Numbered from the stretch's first letter, positions 1 through 8,311 are shown. The stretch: DNA of 64,000 nt from Nocardioides sp. SR21 (GCF_022761125.1 NZ_JAKWJR010000001.1:310001-374000); one strand, 5' to 3'. A program made the numbers and translations. Notes: generated by a model not told the origin, from the letters alone.

Positions 1-1
1 C

Positions 2-139
2 TCGGGGATCGACCCGGCCTCGGTACGAGGGGTGGGTCTGAGGTCGATGCAGGAGCGGGCAGGCGAGCAGGGCGGCTCGTTCGAGATCGGTCCGGGCGAC
101 GCGGGCAGGGGCACGCGGCTGCGTATGGTGCTGCCGTGA
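2..139 (+). CDS. sensor histidine kinase, C-terminal end (partial)
   Basis: Only the last 45 codons are in the window. They read through the glycine-rich end of a HATPase_c domain (GVGLRSMQERAGEQGG), which is the G2-box ATP-lid pattern of NarL-class (HisKA_3) sensor kinases, and finish with the usual short beta strand (TRLRMVLP). The TGA stop at 137-139 overlaps the GTG start of the following response regulator by 4 bp, so the two are translationally coupled and are almost certainly a cognate pair. The sensed signal cannot be deduced because the input domain is off the window. Confidence 0.85.
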   Translation, partial: SGIDPASVRGVGLRSMQERAGEQGGSFEIGPGDAGRGTRLRMVLP

Positions 140-801
140 CCGAGATCCCCCAGGTTCGTCTCGTCATCGTGGACGACCACCCGACGTTCCGGATCGGGAT
201 GGCGGCGCTCCTCTCCGAGATCGAGGGGTTCGAGGTCATCGGCGAGGCGGCCAGCCAGGAGGAGGCCGTCCGCGTGGTGGTGGAGTCCCGGCCCGACGTC
301 GTCATCATGGATCTCGACCTCGGCGGCGGCTCCGGCGTGGACGCGACCCGGGACATCCTGCGGGGCGCCCCCGGGACGGGCATCCTCGTGGTCACGATGT
401 CCGGCGACGACCACGCCGTGTTCACCGCCATGCGCGCCGGCGCTCGCGGCTACCTCCTCAAGGGCGCCGAGCCGGCCGACATCGAGCGGTCCATCCGCGC
501 GGTCGCGGCGGGCGGCGTCACGCTCGGACCCGAGGTGGCCGACGTCGCGGTCTCCTACCTGACCGGCGCCCGGACCGCGACCGGTGGACCGTTCCAGGAG
601 CTGACCGAGCGCGAGCGGGAGGTGCTCGAGCTGGTCGCCCGCGGCCACGACAACACCGCGATCGCCCAGGCCCTCGTGCTGACGCCGAAGACCGTGCGCA
701 ACTACGTGTACGCCGTCTTCACCAAGCTCGACGTCAACGACCGGGCCGCGCTGGTCGTCAAGGCGCGGGAGGCCGGGATCGGGCTCACCAACCGTCCGTA
801 G
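136..801 (+). CDS. NarL/FixJ-family response regulator
   Basis: This 221-residue transcription factor has a receiver domain (about residues 7-125) and a LuxR-type helix-turn-helix (about 155-215). The acidic pair D13/D14, the phospho-acceptor D59 (VVIMDLDL), a Thr/Ser switch region and the late Lys (YLLKGA) are all present, so it should be phosphorylated by the kinase that overlaps it upstream. The HTH has the classic LTEREREVLELVARG start and a TPKTVRNYV recognition helix. It starts with GTG inside the GTGA overlap. Targets are unknown, but the long palindrome just downstream (819-902) is a candidate site or terminator. Family assignment is firm. Confidence 0.95.
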   Translation: MTEIPQVRLVIVDDHPTFRIGMAALLSEIEGFEVIGEAASQEEAVRVVVESRPDVVIMDLDLGGGSGVDATRDILRGAPGTGILVVTMSGDDHAVFTAMRAGARGYLLKGAEPADIERSIRAVAAGGVTLGPEVADVAVSYLTGARTATGGPFQELTEREREVLELVARGHDNTAIAQALVLTPKTVRNYVYAVFTKLDVNDRAALVVKAREAGIGLTNRP

Positions 802-818
802 GGATCGGTGCGTGATGT

Positions 819-902
819 TTCACCATGTTCAGTGGTCGAACCTGCACTTCTCATGGCGTGCAGACCATGTGAAGTGCGGGTTCGCCTGCATCACATGGTG
901 AA
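819..902. repeat. 84-bp imperfect palindrome after the response regulator
   Basis: Two pairs of arms share exactly one centre of symmetry (860/861). The outer arms are TTCACCATGT (819-828) and ACATGGTGAA (893-902). The inner arms are GAACCTGCACTTC (838-850) and GAAGTGCGGGTTC (871-883), with one mismatch, and several bases nearer the centre also pair. It could act as a transcription terminator for the two-component operon, as nested regulator sites for the secreted gene at 1028, or be a relic of a palindromic repeat. There is no T-run after it, so a simple intrinsic terminator is not certain. Confidence 0.75.
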
Positions 903-920
903 GCTGCGACCACCGCCCAC

Positions 921-932
921 GGTCCTAGGACC
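921..932. promoter_or_regulatory. 12-bp perfect palindrome GGTCCTAGGACC
   Basis: A perfect two-fold symmetric site lies about 95 bp upstream of the secreted-protein gene starting at 1028 and just after the 84-bp palindrome. Its position upstream of a gene start suggests a dimeric regulator site, but no family of regulator is recognisable from it. The rest of 803-1027 has no gene. A short AT-richer stretch (ATTCTTTTCGACC, about 991-1003) may be part of a promoter for 1028. Confidence 0.4.
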
Positions 933-1027
933 TCCGTCCAGGTGCGGCACTGGACATTGGTCGCGATCGGGCGAGATCGACCCGACGGGATTCTTTTCGA
1001 CCGATTCCGTCCGGTTACGGTCCGGCC

Positions 1028-1663
1028 ATGAAGCTCTCCTCACCCCGACTGCTCGCCGGCGCGACGGTCGCCTCGCTCCTGCTCGTCGGCGTGGTCACGG
1101 CGACCTCGGTCCCCGGCCCGGCGCTGGCCGCCGGTGACGACCGGCCGAGCACCATCACCGTGGCCGACCCCGCTCACGACGTGCGCGAGATCGACGTCCG
1201 CGACGAGGAGGCGGGGAACGGCACCGCGGCGCCGACCCGTAGCAACGGCGACGTGCGGAGCATGACGGTCACCTACGGTCCGAGCGAGATCGAGATCGTC
1301 ACCGAGTTCCGTGAGCTGCGGCGACCCACGCAGCGCGCGCCACGGCTGGTCGCGGGTGGGACGCTGTTCACGTCCGAGAACGTGATCGGATCCATCTCGA
1401 TGTACGCGAGCCGGCGCGACCCCCACGGCACGTCGATGCTGGATGGAGTCGCCGAGTGCGTGTCGCACCGCGTCGACTACCGCCTGAACCGCGTCGTCGT
1501 CCGAGTGCCCGCGGACTGCCTCGGAGACCCCACATGGGTCCGGGTCCAGGCCTTCGGGGCCGTGTTCCGCACCACCCAGGAGGGGCACTTCGTCCAGGGC
1601 GATGTGGCTCCGGGCCTCGGACTGCGCCACGGCCGCCTGACCTCGCGCGTCTTCCGCCCGTAG
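1028..1663 (+). CDS. secreted protein of unknown function
   Basis: The 211-residue product begins with a Sec signal peptide (positive MKLSSPR, hydrophobic core about residues 8-25, likely cleavage after ALA near residue 35). The mature part is beta-rich, with DPAHDVREIDVRD near the front and only two cysteines, which may form a disulfide. The phrases ITVADPAHDV and DVRSMTVTYGPSEIEI resemble the repeated-strand layout of other actinobacterial exoproteins of unknown function. I do not recognise an enzyme motif. It has no strong Shine-Dalgarno sequence before the ATG. It could be co-regulated with the upstream two-component system, which is inference. Confidence 0.75.
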   Translation: MKLSSPRLLAGATVASLLLVGVVTATSVPGPALAAGDDRPSTITVADPAHDVREIDVRDEEAGNGTAAPTRSNGDVRSMTVTYGPSEIEIVTEFRELRRPTQRAPRLVAGGTLFTSENVIGSISMYASRRDPHGTSMLDGVAECVSHRVDYRLNRVVVRVPADCLGDPTWVRVQAFGAVFRTTQEGHFVQGDVAPGLGLRHGRLTSRVFRP

Positions 1664-1756
1664 GCGTTGTTGCGGCACGGCACCAATCGGGCAACTTCCC
1701 AGAATTCGGGCGCGCCTTTCCTTACCGTGGGGTGGCAAGCCAACGAAGGGTGCAGT

Positions 1757-2776
1757 GTGGAACGGGTCGTTCGCCCACGGATCTTGCGCGCTCTCACCCT
1801 GGTGGTGGGCGTGCTGCTGGTCCTGCCGATGGGTATTTCCGAGCAGGCCAGTGCGGCTCCTGCCGCGGAGCACGCGGACAGCAGCGCTGATGACGGTCGC
1901 ACCGTCCCGGCGTACCTCGACGCTGAGGACCCCGATCGGGTGGTCCGGGTCTTCTCGGTGAAGTTCTGGGGGCGCGCCGGCGAGCGGCGCTACATCACCT
2001 CCCGGGTGCTGGCATCCCAGCCGAAGTCGACGTCCGACAGCCTGCTGATGGCGTCGGTCTCGGTCTCGTGCTCGCCCGGTGACGGCGTCACCAACGCGGG
2101 CGCGACGCAGAACGTCATGCGCGGGGGGAGCGCGGTCTTCACGCCTCGCTTCGTGTACGTCGTCCCGCGCACCGGGATGGTCGGGTGCGTGCTGGTCGCC
2201 AGTGGCCTCCGGCCGCGGCCGGCCTCCGGGTCGACGTCGAGCAACGTGTGGCAGGTCGCGCCGGGCTCGTACCTCTCGGTCAGCGAGCCGATGGGCTGGT
2301 GGGCCGCCACGCTCGCGACCGTCAGCTCCTCGCGCATCGTCGAGCGCGGTGAGCGCTGGACGCCGATCGCGTCGGTGGTCCCGGTGGGTCCGGGCGAGAC
2401 GTCGTTCGAGCTGACCAGCGACCACAAGGTCACGACGTGCTCGGCCGTCGGCGGCAGCAGGGACTCCACGACCGGCGGGCGCGAGCTCTGCGACGGCCGG
2501 GTGAGCACCGGCGGCAGCAAGGTGCGGCTGGTGGTCTCGGCCGTGCAGCTGGACCGCAAGGGCTCCGCGTGCGCGACCGCGCAGAGGTTCACGACGACCC
2601 GCCTGGTGCGGCCCGACGTGCACCACGCGATGGTGTTCAGCAAGTCGCTGGTGCAGGTCAGCAAGGCGCCGTCGTGCGTGCCGCGGTTCGCGATCCGCGG
2701 CAGCATCGAGCAGGTCGGGGGCGCTGATCTGGTCATCCACGCACCATCCGAGCGGACGTCGGTGCTGCAGCACTGA
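1757..2776 (+). CDS. secreted protein of unknown function
   Basis: The GTG at 1757 is chosen over a more upstream in-frame codon because CGAAGGG sits 6 nt before it and because it places a clean signal peptide (VERVVRPRILRALTLVVGVLL, cleavage near ASA) at the N-terminus, giving 339 residues. The mature protein is Ser/Thr/Val-rich, predicted beta, with six cysteines spread as three likely pairs, consistent with an extracytoplasmic disulfide-bonded fold. No known catalytic motif is visible. The last 44 bp overlap the convergent glycosyltransferase gene on the other strand. The neighbouring secreted gene at 1028 has the same general design but no obvious sequence identity. Confidence 0.75.
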   Translation: MERVVRPRILRALTLVVGVLLVLPMGISEQASAAPAAEHADSSADDGRTVPAYLDAEDPDRVVRVFSVKFWGRAGERRYITSRVLASQPKSTSDSLLMASVSVSCSPGDGVTNAGATQNVMRGGSAVFTPRFVYVVPRTGMVGCVLVASGLRPRPASGSTSSNVWQVAPGSYLSVSEPMGWWAATLATVSSSRIVERGERWTPIASVVPVGPGETSFELTSDHKVTTCSAVGGSRDSTTGGRELCDGRVSTGGSKVRLVVSAVQLDRKGSACATAQRFTTTRLVRPDVHHAMVFSKSLVQVSKAPSCVPRFAIRGSIEQVGGADLVIHAPSERTSVLQH

Positions 2777-3854
2777 GCTCGCCGAGGTGCTCCACGAACG
2801 CGCGGGAGTGCCGGTCCCAGTCGAGGTGCTCGCCGGCGTAGGCGTGCCCGAGCGAGGACATCTGGGTGCGCGCGTGCCGATCGCGGGCCAGCTCCAGCAC
2901 CGCGCCCGCAGCGGCGCGAGCATCGCCGAACGGCACGACCAGACCGCCCCCGGTGCGCTGGACCAGCTCGGCAGCACGGGGGAGCGGCGTGGTGACGACC
3001 GGGACGCCGTGGGCGAGGTACTCGACCACCTTGGTCGGCTGCGAGACGCGGTAGTTCGGCTCGTCGTGCAGCAGCGAGAGCCCGGCCAGCGCGCCGTCGA
3101 CGATGCGCATCGCCTCGGCGTGCGGGCGGAACCCGAGCCACTCGACGCCCGGCGGGGCGGTCGTCAGCAGTTCCGTCGCCTCGGCGTCGGCGTGGCCGAT
3201 CAGCTGCACCCGCAGCTGCCCCGCAGACCGGGTGCGGAGCAGGGCTCCGAGCTCGGCCATCTCGAACACGCCGCGTGCCCGGGTCAGGTGGCCGACGTAC
3301 ACGACCCGCGGGTCGTCGGGCGGCCGGACCGTCTCCGGCACGCGGGTGGTGTTCGGCACGACCGGGTGCTCGCGGTGGAAGCGCGGCCGGTAGCCCTCCT
3401 CGGCGAGGAGCAGGTGCATCCGCTCCTCGGCGCTCCTCTCGAGACGGCGTACGGCGCTCGCGGCCGGCCCGGCCAGGGGGGAGGGCAGCCACGGCTTCAC
3501 GTGCATGGTCGCCGCGGCGTCCTCGTGCACGTCCCACACGACCGGCGGCAGGTCGAGGCCGCGGGCCGCGACGGTGAGCTCGGGGTCGTGCAGGAGCACC
3601 AGGTCGTGGTCCGAGCGGCGGAGCAGGTCGCGGGCCGTGCGCAGCGCTGACAGCCGGCGCCGGCCGCGCGCACGCGGCAGGTCGACGGTGGTCAGCCCGG
3701 CCCGCGGGTCGGGGGTGACGCCGTAGCCGGTGAACGGCGCGGCGTAGGTGACGTCCCACCCGGCGGCGAGGAGCGCGTCGATCTGGCGGTGCCGGATGCG
3801 CGCGTCCTCCGGGTGGTGGACGACGGTGACGACGAGGATCCGCGGGCCGCTCAC
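2733..3854 (-). CDS. GT4-type glycosyltransferase
   Basis: This 373-residue cytoplasmic enzyme has a GT-B layout. The N-terminal Rossmann half starts ILVVTVVHHPEDARIRHRQIDALLAAGWDVTYAAP, and the C-terminal half has VYVGHLTRARGVFEMAELG and the donor-binding stretch PTKVVEYLAHGVPVVTTPLP, where the glutamate of the usual EX7E motif is present. It is the last gene of a minus-strand run with the ABC exporter (4 bp overlap with the ATPase stop), so it probably adds a sugar to the exported glycan. Donor and acceptor cannot be told from sequence. Its 3' end overlaps the convergent secreted gene. Confidence 0.88.
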   Translation of the reverse strand: MSGPRILVVTVVHHPEDARIRHRQIDALLAAGWDVTYAAPFTGYGVTPDPRAGLTTVDLPRARGRRRLSALRTARDLLRRSDHDLVLLHDPELTVAARGLDLPPVVWDVHEDAAATMHVKPWLPSPLAGPAASAVRRLERSAEERMHLLLAEEGYRPRFHREHPVVPNTTRVPETVRPPDDPRVVYVGHLTRARGVFEMAELGALLRTRSAGQLRVQLIGHADAEATELLTTAPPGVEWLGFRPHAEAMRIVDGALAGLSLLHDEPNYRVSQPTKVVEYLAHGVPVVTTPLPRAAELVQRTGGGLVVPFGDARAAAGAVLELARDRHARTQMSSLGHAYAGEHLDWDRHSRAFVEHLGELSAAAPTSARMVRG

Positions 3855-4621
3855 GGGGCGACCTCCTGCGGGCGCCGCGTGGGACGGGCGGTGGGGAGGC
3901 CGGTGCGCTCGGAGTACTCCTCGAGCACCTCGGCGGTCGGGCCGTCGGCGACCAGCCGGCCGTGGTCGAGCCAGAGCACCCGGTCACACATGCTGCGGAT
4001 CGTGGACATCGAGTGGCTGACCAGCAGCACCGTCGCGGAGTGCTCGACGAGCTCGTCGATGCGGGCCTGGCTGCGCTGCTTGAAGTCGGCGTCGCCGGTC
4101 GCCAGCGCCTCGTCGATCATCAGGATGTCGGGACGCGCGGCCGACGAGATCGCGAACCGCAGCCGCGCGCTCATGCCGGAGGAGTAGGTGCGCATCGGCA
4201 GGTGCACGAAGTCGCCGATGCCGGCGAAGTCGACGACCTCGTCGTACCGCTCGGCGACCTGGGCCGGGGTGAGCCCGAGCGCCAGTCCGCCGAGCTGGAT
4301 GTTGCGGTCTCCCGACAGGTCGCGCATCAGCGCGGCGTTCACGCCGAGGAGTGCCGCGTCGCCGTCGGCCCAGATCGCGCCCTGCGAGACCGGCAGGGCG
4401 CCGGCGATCGCACGCAGCAGCGTGCTCTTGCCCGAGCCGTTGTGGCCGATCAGGCCGATCGACTCGCCGTGGCTCGCGACGAACGAGACGCCGCGCACGG
4501 CCTTGACGACGTCGACGGCGCCGACGTGCTTGCGCAGCCGCGCGTTGCGGCGGCCGCCGTACGTGACGTACTGGACGTGCACGTCGTCGACGACGAGCGA
4601 GGGACGCTCAGCCCCGGGCAT
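3851..4621 (-). CDS. wzt: polysaccharide ABC exporter ATPase (Wzt/TagH-like)
   Basis: A 256-residue ATPase of the ABC-2 glycan exporters. It shows Walker A GHNGSGKST, signature YSSGMSARLRFA and Walker B ILMIDEALATGD followed by the H-loop VSHS, all typical of Wzt/RfbE/TagH proteins (the SSGM signature is diagnostic). The N-terminal lead RRNARLRKHVGAVDVVKAVRGVSF also matches that group. It ends soon after the nucleotide-binding domain, so it lacks the C-terminal carbohydrate-binding module of some Wzt proteins. The start at 4621 overlaps the permease stop by 14 bp; longer in-frame extensions upstream lie inside the permease and were rejected. Confidence 0.92.
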   Translation of the reverse strand: MPGAERPSLVVDDVHVQYVTYGGRRNARLRKHVGAVDVVKAVRGVSFVASHGESIGLIGHNGSGKSTLLRAIAGALPVSQGAIWADGDAALLGVNAALMRDLSGDRNIQLGGLALGLTPAQVAERYDEVVDFAGIGDFVHLPMRTYSSGMSARLRFAISSAARPDILMIDEALATGDADFKQRSQARIDELVEHSATVLLVSHSMSTIRSMCDRVLWLDHGRLVADGPTAEVLEEYSERTGLPTARPTRRPQEVAP

Positions 4622-5456
4622 ACCGCTCCTCCCCGCGCCAGAAGTACACGAACCCGACGAGCACCGCAGCGACCGCCCAGCCGAGCGCCCAGAGCCAGGT
4701 GCCGACCGAGGTCTCGACGCCGCTGAGCAGCGCGGCGCGGCCGAGCTCGAGGTAGATCGCGATCGGCTGGTGCTGGAGGACGTTCGCGATCGTCGGGTCG
4801 TCGACGTAGTGGCTGATCGAGAAGAAGACGCCGGAGGTGTACATCGCGACGCGCAGCACGAACGGCACGAGCCGCGCCAGGTCGCGTACGTCGGCCACGG
4901 CACGCGCGAGCAGGAACGCCAGGCCGGTGCCGAATACCCACTGCAGTGCGACCGCCGGCGCCAGCAGCAGCCACGACGCCTGCAGCGGCTCGCCGGTGAG
5001 CGGCACCAGGAACAGCAGCACGAGGAGCGCCGGCAGGAGCGTGAGGAGGTCCGCGAGCACGGTCGCGATCGGCAGCAGCGCGCGCGGGAAGCTCAGCGAC
5101 CCGATCAGCTCGCGGTTGCCGGTGATCGCCTTCGACCCGTTCTGGATCGACGACGCCGAGAAGTGGTACAGGAACACGCCGATCACGAGGAACCCGGCGA
5201 AGTTGGCGACGCCGCGGTCGGTCGAGAGCACGACGCCGAACACGACCAGGTAGACCGCGGCCCACAGGATCGGCGTGAGCACCGCCCACGCCTGGCCCAG
5301 GTAGCTGCCCTGGTTGCGCGAGTAGGCCTTCGACGACGCCAGTGCGACGGCGAAGTGGCGTCGCCGCCAGACCTGGCGGACGTACTCCGCCAGGTCCGGT
5401 CGTACGCCGACCCGGGCCAGCCCGTGCTCGGCGGCGATTGCCGCAAGCGGGGTCAC
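4608..5456 (-). CDS. wzm: polysaccharide ABC exporter permease (Wzm/TagG-like)
   Basis: The 282-residue membrane protein has about six transmembrane segments and the ABC-2 permease pattern: an N-terminal amphipathic stretch (EYVRQVWRRRHFAVALASSKAYSRNQGSYLGQAW) before the first helix, the loop with NGSKAITGNRELIGSLSFPRALLPI, and a C-terminal helix ending WRGEERYARG. It pairs with the ATPase that overlaps it to export a lipid-linked glycan across the membrane. The GTG start at 5456 overlaps the dehydrogenase stop (GTGA), so the exporter and the nucleotide-sugar gene are co-translated. Confidence 0.92.
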   Translation of the reverse strand: MTPLAAIAAEHGLARVGVRPDLAEYVRQVWRRRHFAVALASSKAYSRNQGSYLGQAWAVLTPILWAAVYLVVFGVVLSTDRGVANFAGFLVIGVFLYHFSASSIQNGSKAITGNRELIGSLSFPRALLPIATVLADLLTLLPALLVLLFLVPLTGEPLQASWLLLAPAVALQWVFGTGLAFLLARAVADVRDLARLVPFVLRVAMYTSGVFFSISHYVDDPTIANVLQHQPIAIYLELGRAALLSGVETSVGTWLWALGWAVAAVLVGFVYFWRGEERYARG

Positions 5457-6721
5457 AGGCGGTGGGCCTCCTCGCCGATGGTGACGCCGCGGGTGTCGAA
5501 GAACAGCCGCGACCGCGACGCGAGCGCGGAGGCGTCGTACTCGCTGTGCGGCTGGATCAGCACGACCAGGTCGGCCAGCGCGACCGCGGTGTCGAGGTCG
5601 TCGGCGCGGGTCACGTCGACGCCCGGCTCCCAGTCGTCGACGTGCGGGTCGTGGTAGACCACGCGGGCGCCGAGGAGGTCGAGGTGGCGCGCCAGCGGCG
5701 CGGCCGGCGACTCGCGCTGGTCGCTGATGTCGGGCTTGTAGGTCACGCCGAGGACCAGCACGGTCGCGCCGTGGGTGGGCTTGCCGTGCTCGTTCAGCAG
5801 GTTCTGCGCGCGCCGGGCGACGTACGACGGCATCGTCGCGTTGATCTCCTGGGCGAGCTCGACGAAGCGGAACGGGTAGCCGAGCTTCGCCCGGACGCTG
5901 TGCGACAGGTAGTTCGGGTCGATCGGGATGCAGTGCCCGCCGACGCCGGGGCCGGGGTAGAACGCCTGGAAGCCGAACGGCTTGGTGGAGGCGCAGCGGA
6001 TGACGTCCCACAGGTCGATCTCGAGCTCGTGGCAGAAGCGCGCCATCTCGTTCACGAGCGCGATGTTGATGTGCCGGTAGGTGTTCTCGAGCAGCTTCGC
6101 GGTCTCCGCCTCGCGGGTGCCGGCGGCCTCGACGATCGTGCTCACGAACTTGCCGTAGAACGCCGCGGCCCGCGTCGTCGAGGCGCGGTTGATGCCACCG
6201 ACGACCTTGGGCGTGTTCGCCAGGCCCCAGCTCTCGTTGCCGGGGTCGATCCGCTCGGGCGAGAACGCGAGGTGGAAGTCCTCGCCCGCGACCAGGCCGC
6301 TGGCCTGCTCGAGCACCGGCTTCACGACCTCGTCGGTGGTGCCGGGGTACGTCGTCGACTCGAGCACGATCAGCTGCCCGGCCTGGAGGTGCTGCGCGAT
6401 CGCGCCGACCGCGGACCGCACCGGGCCCAGGTCGGGGCCGCCCTCCGAGCCGAGCGGGGTGGGCACGCAGATCAGGACGGTGTCCGCGCTCGCGAGGACG
6501 CCCACGTCGGTCGTCGCCCGGAACCCGCGCTCGACCATCGCCGCGATGTCCTCGTCCTCGAGGTCGTCGACGTGCGAGCGGCCGGCGTTGAGACCGTCGA
6601 CGGTCGCCTCGCTGACGTCCAGCCCGACCACGCGGAGCCCGACGCGGCTGGCCTCCTGGGCGAGCGGCAGCCCGACGTAGCCGAGCCCGATCACCACCAG
6701 GTCGATGGGGGAAGTGGTCAT
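5453..6721 (-). CDS. UDP-N-acetylhexosamine 6-dehydrogenase (WecC/WbpA family)
   Basis: This 422-residue enzyme oxidises the C6 of a UDP-N-acetylhexosamine with two NAD+ to the uronic acid. It has the N-terminal dinucleotide fold GLGYVGLPLA, the middle-domain ESTTYPGTT and FSPERIDPGN motifs, the catalytic cysteine in PGVGGHCIPIDPNYL, and the C-terminal LGVTYKPDISDQRESPA. The FSPER...PG and GHCIP signatures separate it from plain UDP-glucose dehydrogenases. With a UDP-GlcNAc 2-epimerase across the divergent promoter, UDP-ManNAc to UDP-ManNAcA is the likeliest reaction, though UDP-GlcNAcA (WbpA) cannot be excluded. It overlaps both neighbours by 4 bp. Confidence 0.9.
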   Translation of the reverse strand: MTTSPIDLVVIGLGYVGLPLAQEASRVGLRVVGLDVSEATVDGLNAGRSHVDDLEDEDIAAMVERGFRATTDVGVLASADTVLICVPTPLGSEGGPDLGPVRSAVGAIAQHLQAGQLIVLESTTYPGTTDEVVKPVLEQASGLVAGEDFHLAFSPERIDPGNESWGLANTPKVVGGINRASTTRAAAFYGKFVSTIVEAAGTREAETAKLLENTYRHINIALVNEMARFCHELEIDLWDVIRCASTKPFGFQAFYPGPGVGGHCIPIDPNYLSHSVRAKLGYPFRFVELAQEINATMPSYVARRAQNLLNEHGKPTHGATVLVLGVTYKPDISDQRESPAAPLARHLDLLGARVVYHDPHVDDWEPGVDVTRADDLDTAVALADLVVLIQPHSEYDASALASRSRLFFDTRGVTIGEEAHRL

Positions 6722-8205
6722 GGTGTCTCTCCTCGGGTCGTGGCGTACACGTGCTCGTAGGTGGCGGCGGCCGCCGCCCAGGTGCGGGTCTCGGCGACCC
6801 AGGTCCGGGCCGCGGCGCCCAGCTCGCGGCGTACGTCGCCGTCGGCCAGGGTCCGGAGTGCGGCGGCCAGGTCGGCGGGGTCGCCGGGCCGGGTCAGCAG
6901 GCCGCGGCCGCGGCCGACCACCTCGCGCAGGGGAGGCAGGTCGGAGGCGACGACGGGGATGCCGAGCGCCATCGCCTCGATCGGCTTGAGCGGCGGCACC
7001 AGCCGGGTGACCGGCAGGTCGAGGCGCGGCAGGCAGAAGACGTCGAGACCGCGGTAGGCCTCGATCACGCCGTCGCGGGGGAGCCGGCCGGTGAACGTGG
7101 CAAGGTCGGCGAGCCCGCGGTCGGCGACCTGCTTCTCCAGGCTCGCCCGGGCCGGCCCGTCGCCGACGACGACCAGCCGCACGTCGTAGCGCTGCGAGCG
7201 CAGCAGCGCGATCGCGTCGACGAGCACCGGCACGCCCTCGTAGTCGTTGAGGGTGCCGCCGATGCCGACGGTGAGCCCGGTGTGGGGGAGCGGCTCGTGC
7301 CCGAACCACGCGTCGTCGACGCCGTTCGGGACGACGAACACCCGCTCCGCCGGCACGCCTCGCGCCACGATGTGGTCGCGCAGCGGACCGCTCAGGGTCA
7401 CCACCGCATCTGCGGCGCTCATGACGGCGGTCTCGGCGGAGCGGGTGAGTCGGTAGAAGTCGCGCTCGCGCGCCGCCGGGTCGGAGGTGCGGCTGAGCCA
7501 GGTCTCCTCGAGCAGGCCGCGCACCTCGTAGACGAGCGGGATCCCGAACCGCTCGCGCAGCGCCAGCCCCACGCGGGCGTTCACGTGGTTGCTGTGCGCG
7601 TGCAGCACCGTGGGCCGCAGCTCGCGCACCAGCCGGGACGAGTGCTCGACGTCCGCGGCCAGCGCCCGGTCGGCACGCAGCGGCAGCCGGACCGGCAGCA
7701 GCCGGTGGTACGGCACCCCGCGCACGTCGGCGCGCGGGCCGGCGTCGAGATGGCCCTTGACGACCGGGAAGCCGAGGCGGCTGGCGACGTGGACGTCGTG
7801 TCCCGCGGCGCGCTGCGCCTCGGCGATGCCCTGGGTGCGCACGGTGTAGCCGGCGACGGTCTCGGGCAGCGCGTTGGTGACGAGGTGGAGCACGGTCTGG
7901 TGATCGGTCTCGTGCCCGGCCGGCGACGTCCCGCGGAAGGACGGGGCGTCGCCGACCGGGCTCCCGAGAACCCCGAGCTCCCCGTCGACGAGGTGGGTGA
8001 GCAGCCGGCCGGGCAGGCCGGCCCGACGGCCCTCGTCGCGGGCGCGGGTCAGGTCGCCGGCGCGCAGGGCGGCCACGGCCGAGCGGTACGCCGGGGCTGC
8101 GGCCCACGGCTGGGGGACGCGGCCGACGTGGTCGGAGCCACGGAGCAGGTGGCGCGCGGCGACGGTCGCCGCGGCGGGCGCGTTCCGGAGTGTCCGGACC
8201 CCCAT
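6718..8205 (-). CDS. GT4-type glycosyltransferase with N-terminal extension
   Basis: The ATG at 8205 is chosen because AGGAGGTG ends 3 nt before it; an ATG five codons upstream (8220) would place that Shine-Dalgarno inside the gene. The 495-residue product has about 110 residues of helical extension, then a GT4 fold: HLVTNALPETVAGYTVRTQGI, HAHSNHVNARVGLAL, YEVRGLLEE, VVPNGVDDAWFG, VVGDGPARASLEKQV and the donor motif PLKPIEAMALGIPVVASDLPPLREVV. That layout is close to the GT4 half of the gene at 14924, so the two may be related. It leads the minus-strand operon and probably builds the exported glycan. Confidence 0.9.
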   Translation of the reverse strand: MGVRTLRNAPAAATVAARHLLRGSDHVGRVPQPWAAAPAYRSAVAALRAGDLTRARDEGRRAGLPGRLLTHLVDGELGVLGSPVGDAPSFRGTSPAGHETDHQTVLHLVTNALPETVAGYTVRTQGIAEAQRAAGHDVHVASRLGFPVVKGHLDAGPRADVRGVPYHRLLPVRLPLRADRALAADVEHSSRLVRELRPTVLHAHSNHVNARVGLALRERFGIPLVYEVRGLLEETWLSRTSDPAARERDFYRLTRSAETAVMSAADAVVTLSGPLRDHIVARGVPAERVFVVPNGVDDAWFGHEPLPHTGLTVGIGGTLNDYEGVPVLVDAIALLRSQRYDVRLVVVGDGPARASLEKQVADRGLADLATFTGRLPRDGVIEAYRGLDVFCLPRLDLPVTRLVPPLKPIEAMALGIPVVASDLPPLREVVGRGRGLLTRPGDPADLAAALRTLADGDVRRELGAAARTWVAETRTWAAAAATYEHVYATTRGETP

Positions 8206-8311
8206 CTGCACCTCCTGCATTCGGCCGGCTGAGACGCGCCGGGTAGGTTCTCCCTCGAATACTAGAGTAATTTACTAGAGTTAGCAGAAGATCCCGACTT
8301 CGGAGGTACGC
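8206..8311. promoter_or_regulatory. divergent promoter region of the glycan locus
   Basis: Both arms of the polysaccharide locus start from this 106-bp gap. Its centre is unusually AT-rich for the window and holds two direct copies of TACTAGAGT(A/T)A at 8260-8270 and 8273-8283, 13 bp apart, with a small inverted pair AGTAA/TTACT between them. TA...T elements inside the repeats could serve as -10 boxes on either strand. CGGAGG at 8301-8306 is the ribosome-binding site of wecB. The paired repeats suggest one protein controls both directions, which is inference. Confidence 0.6.

Noticed and set aside
808..1137. A plus-strand frame through the 84-bp palindrome
   Set aside because: Composition is non-coding-like, it overlaps the start of the secreted gene in another frame and contains the palindrome.
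1040..2977. A 645-codon minus-strand frame
   Set aside because: It is antisense to two signal-peptide genes and has repetitive Arg/Ala/Gly composition with no ribosome-binding site.
4622..4903. N-terminal extension of the Wzt ATPase
   Set aside because: It lies wholly within the permease gene and gives Ser/Arg-rich sequence; the ATPase family begins at the 4621 start.
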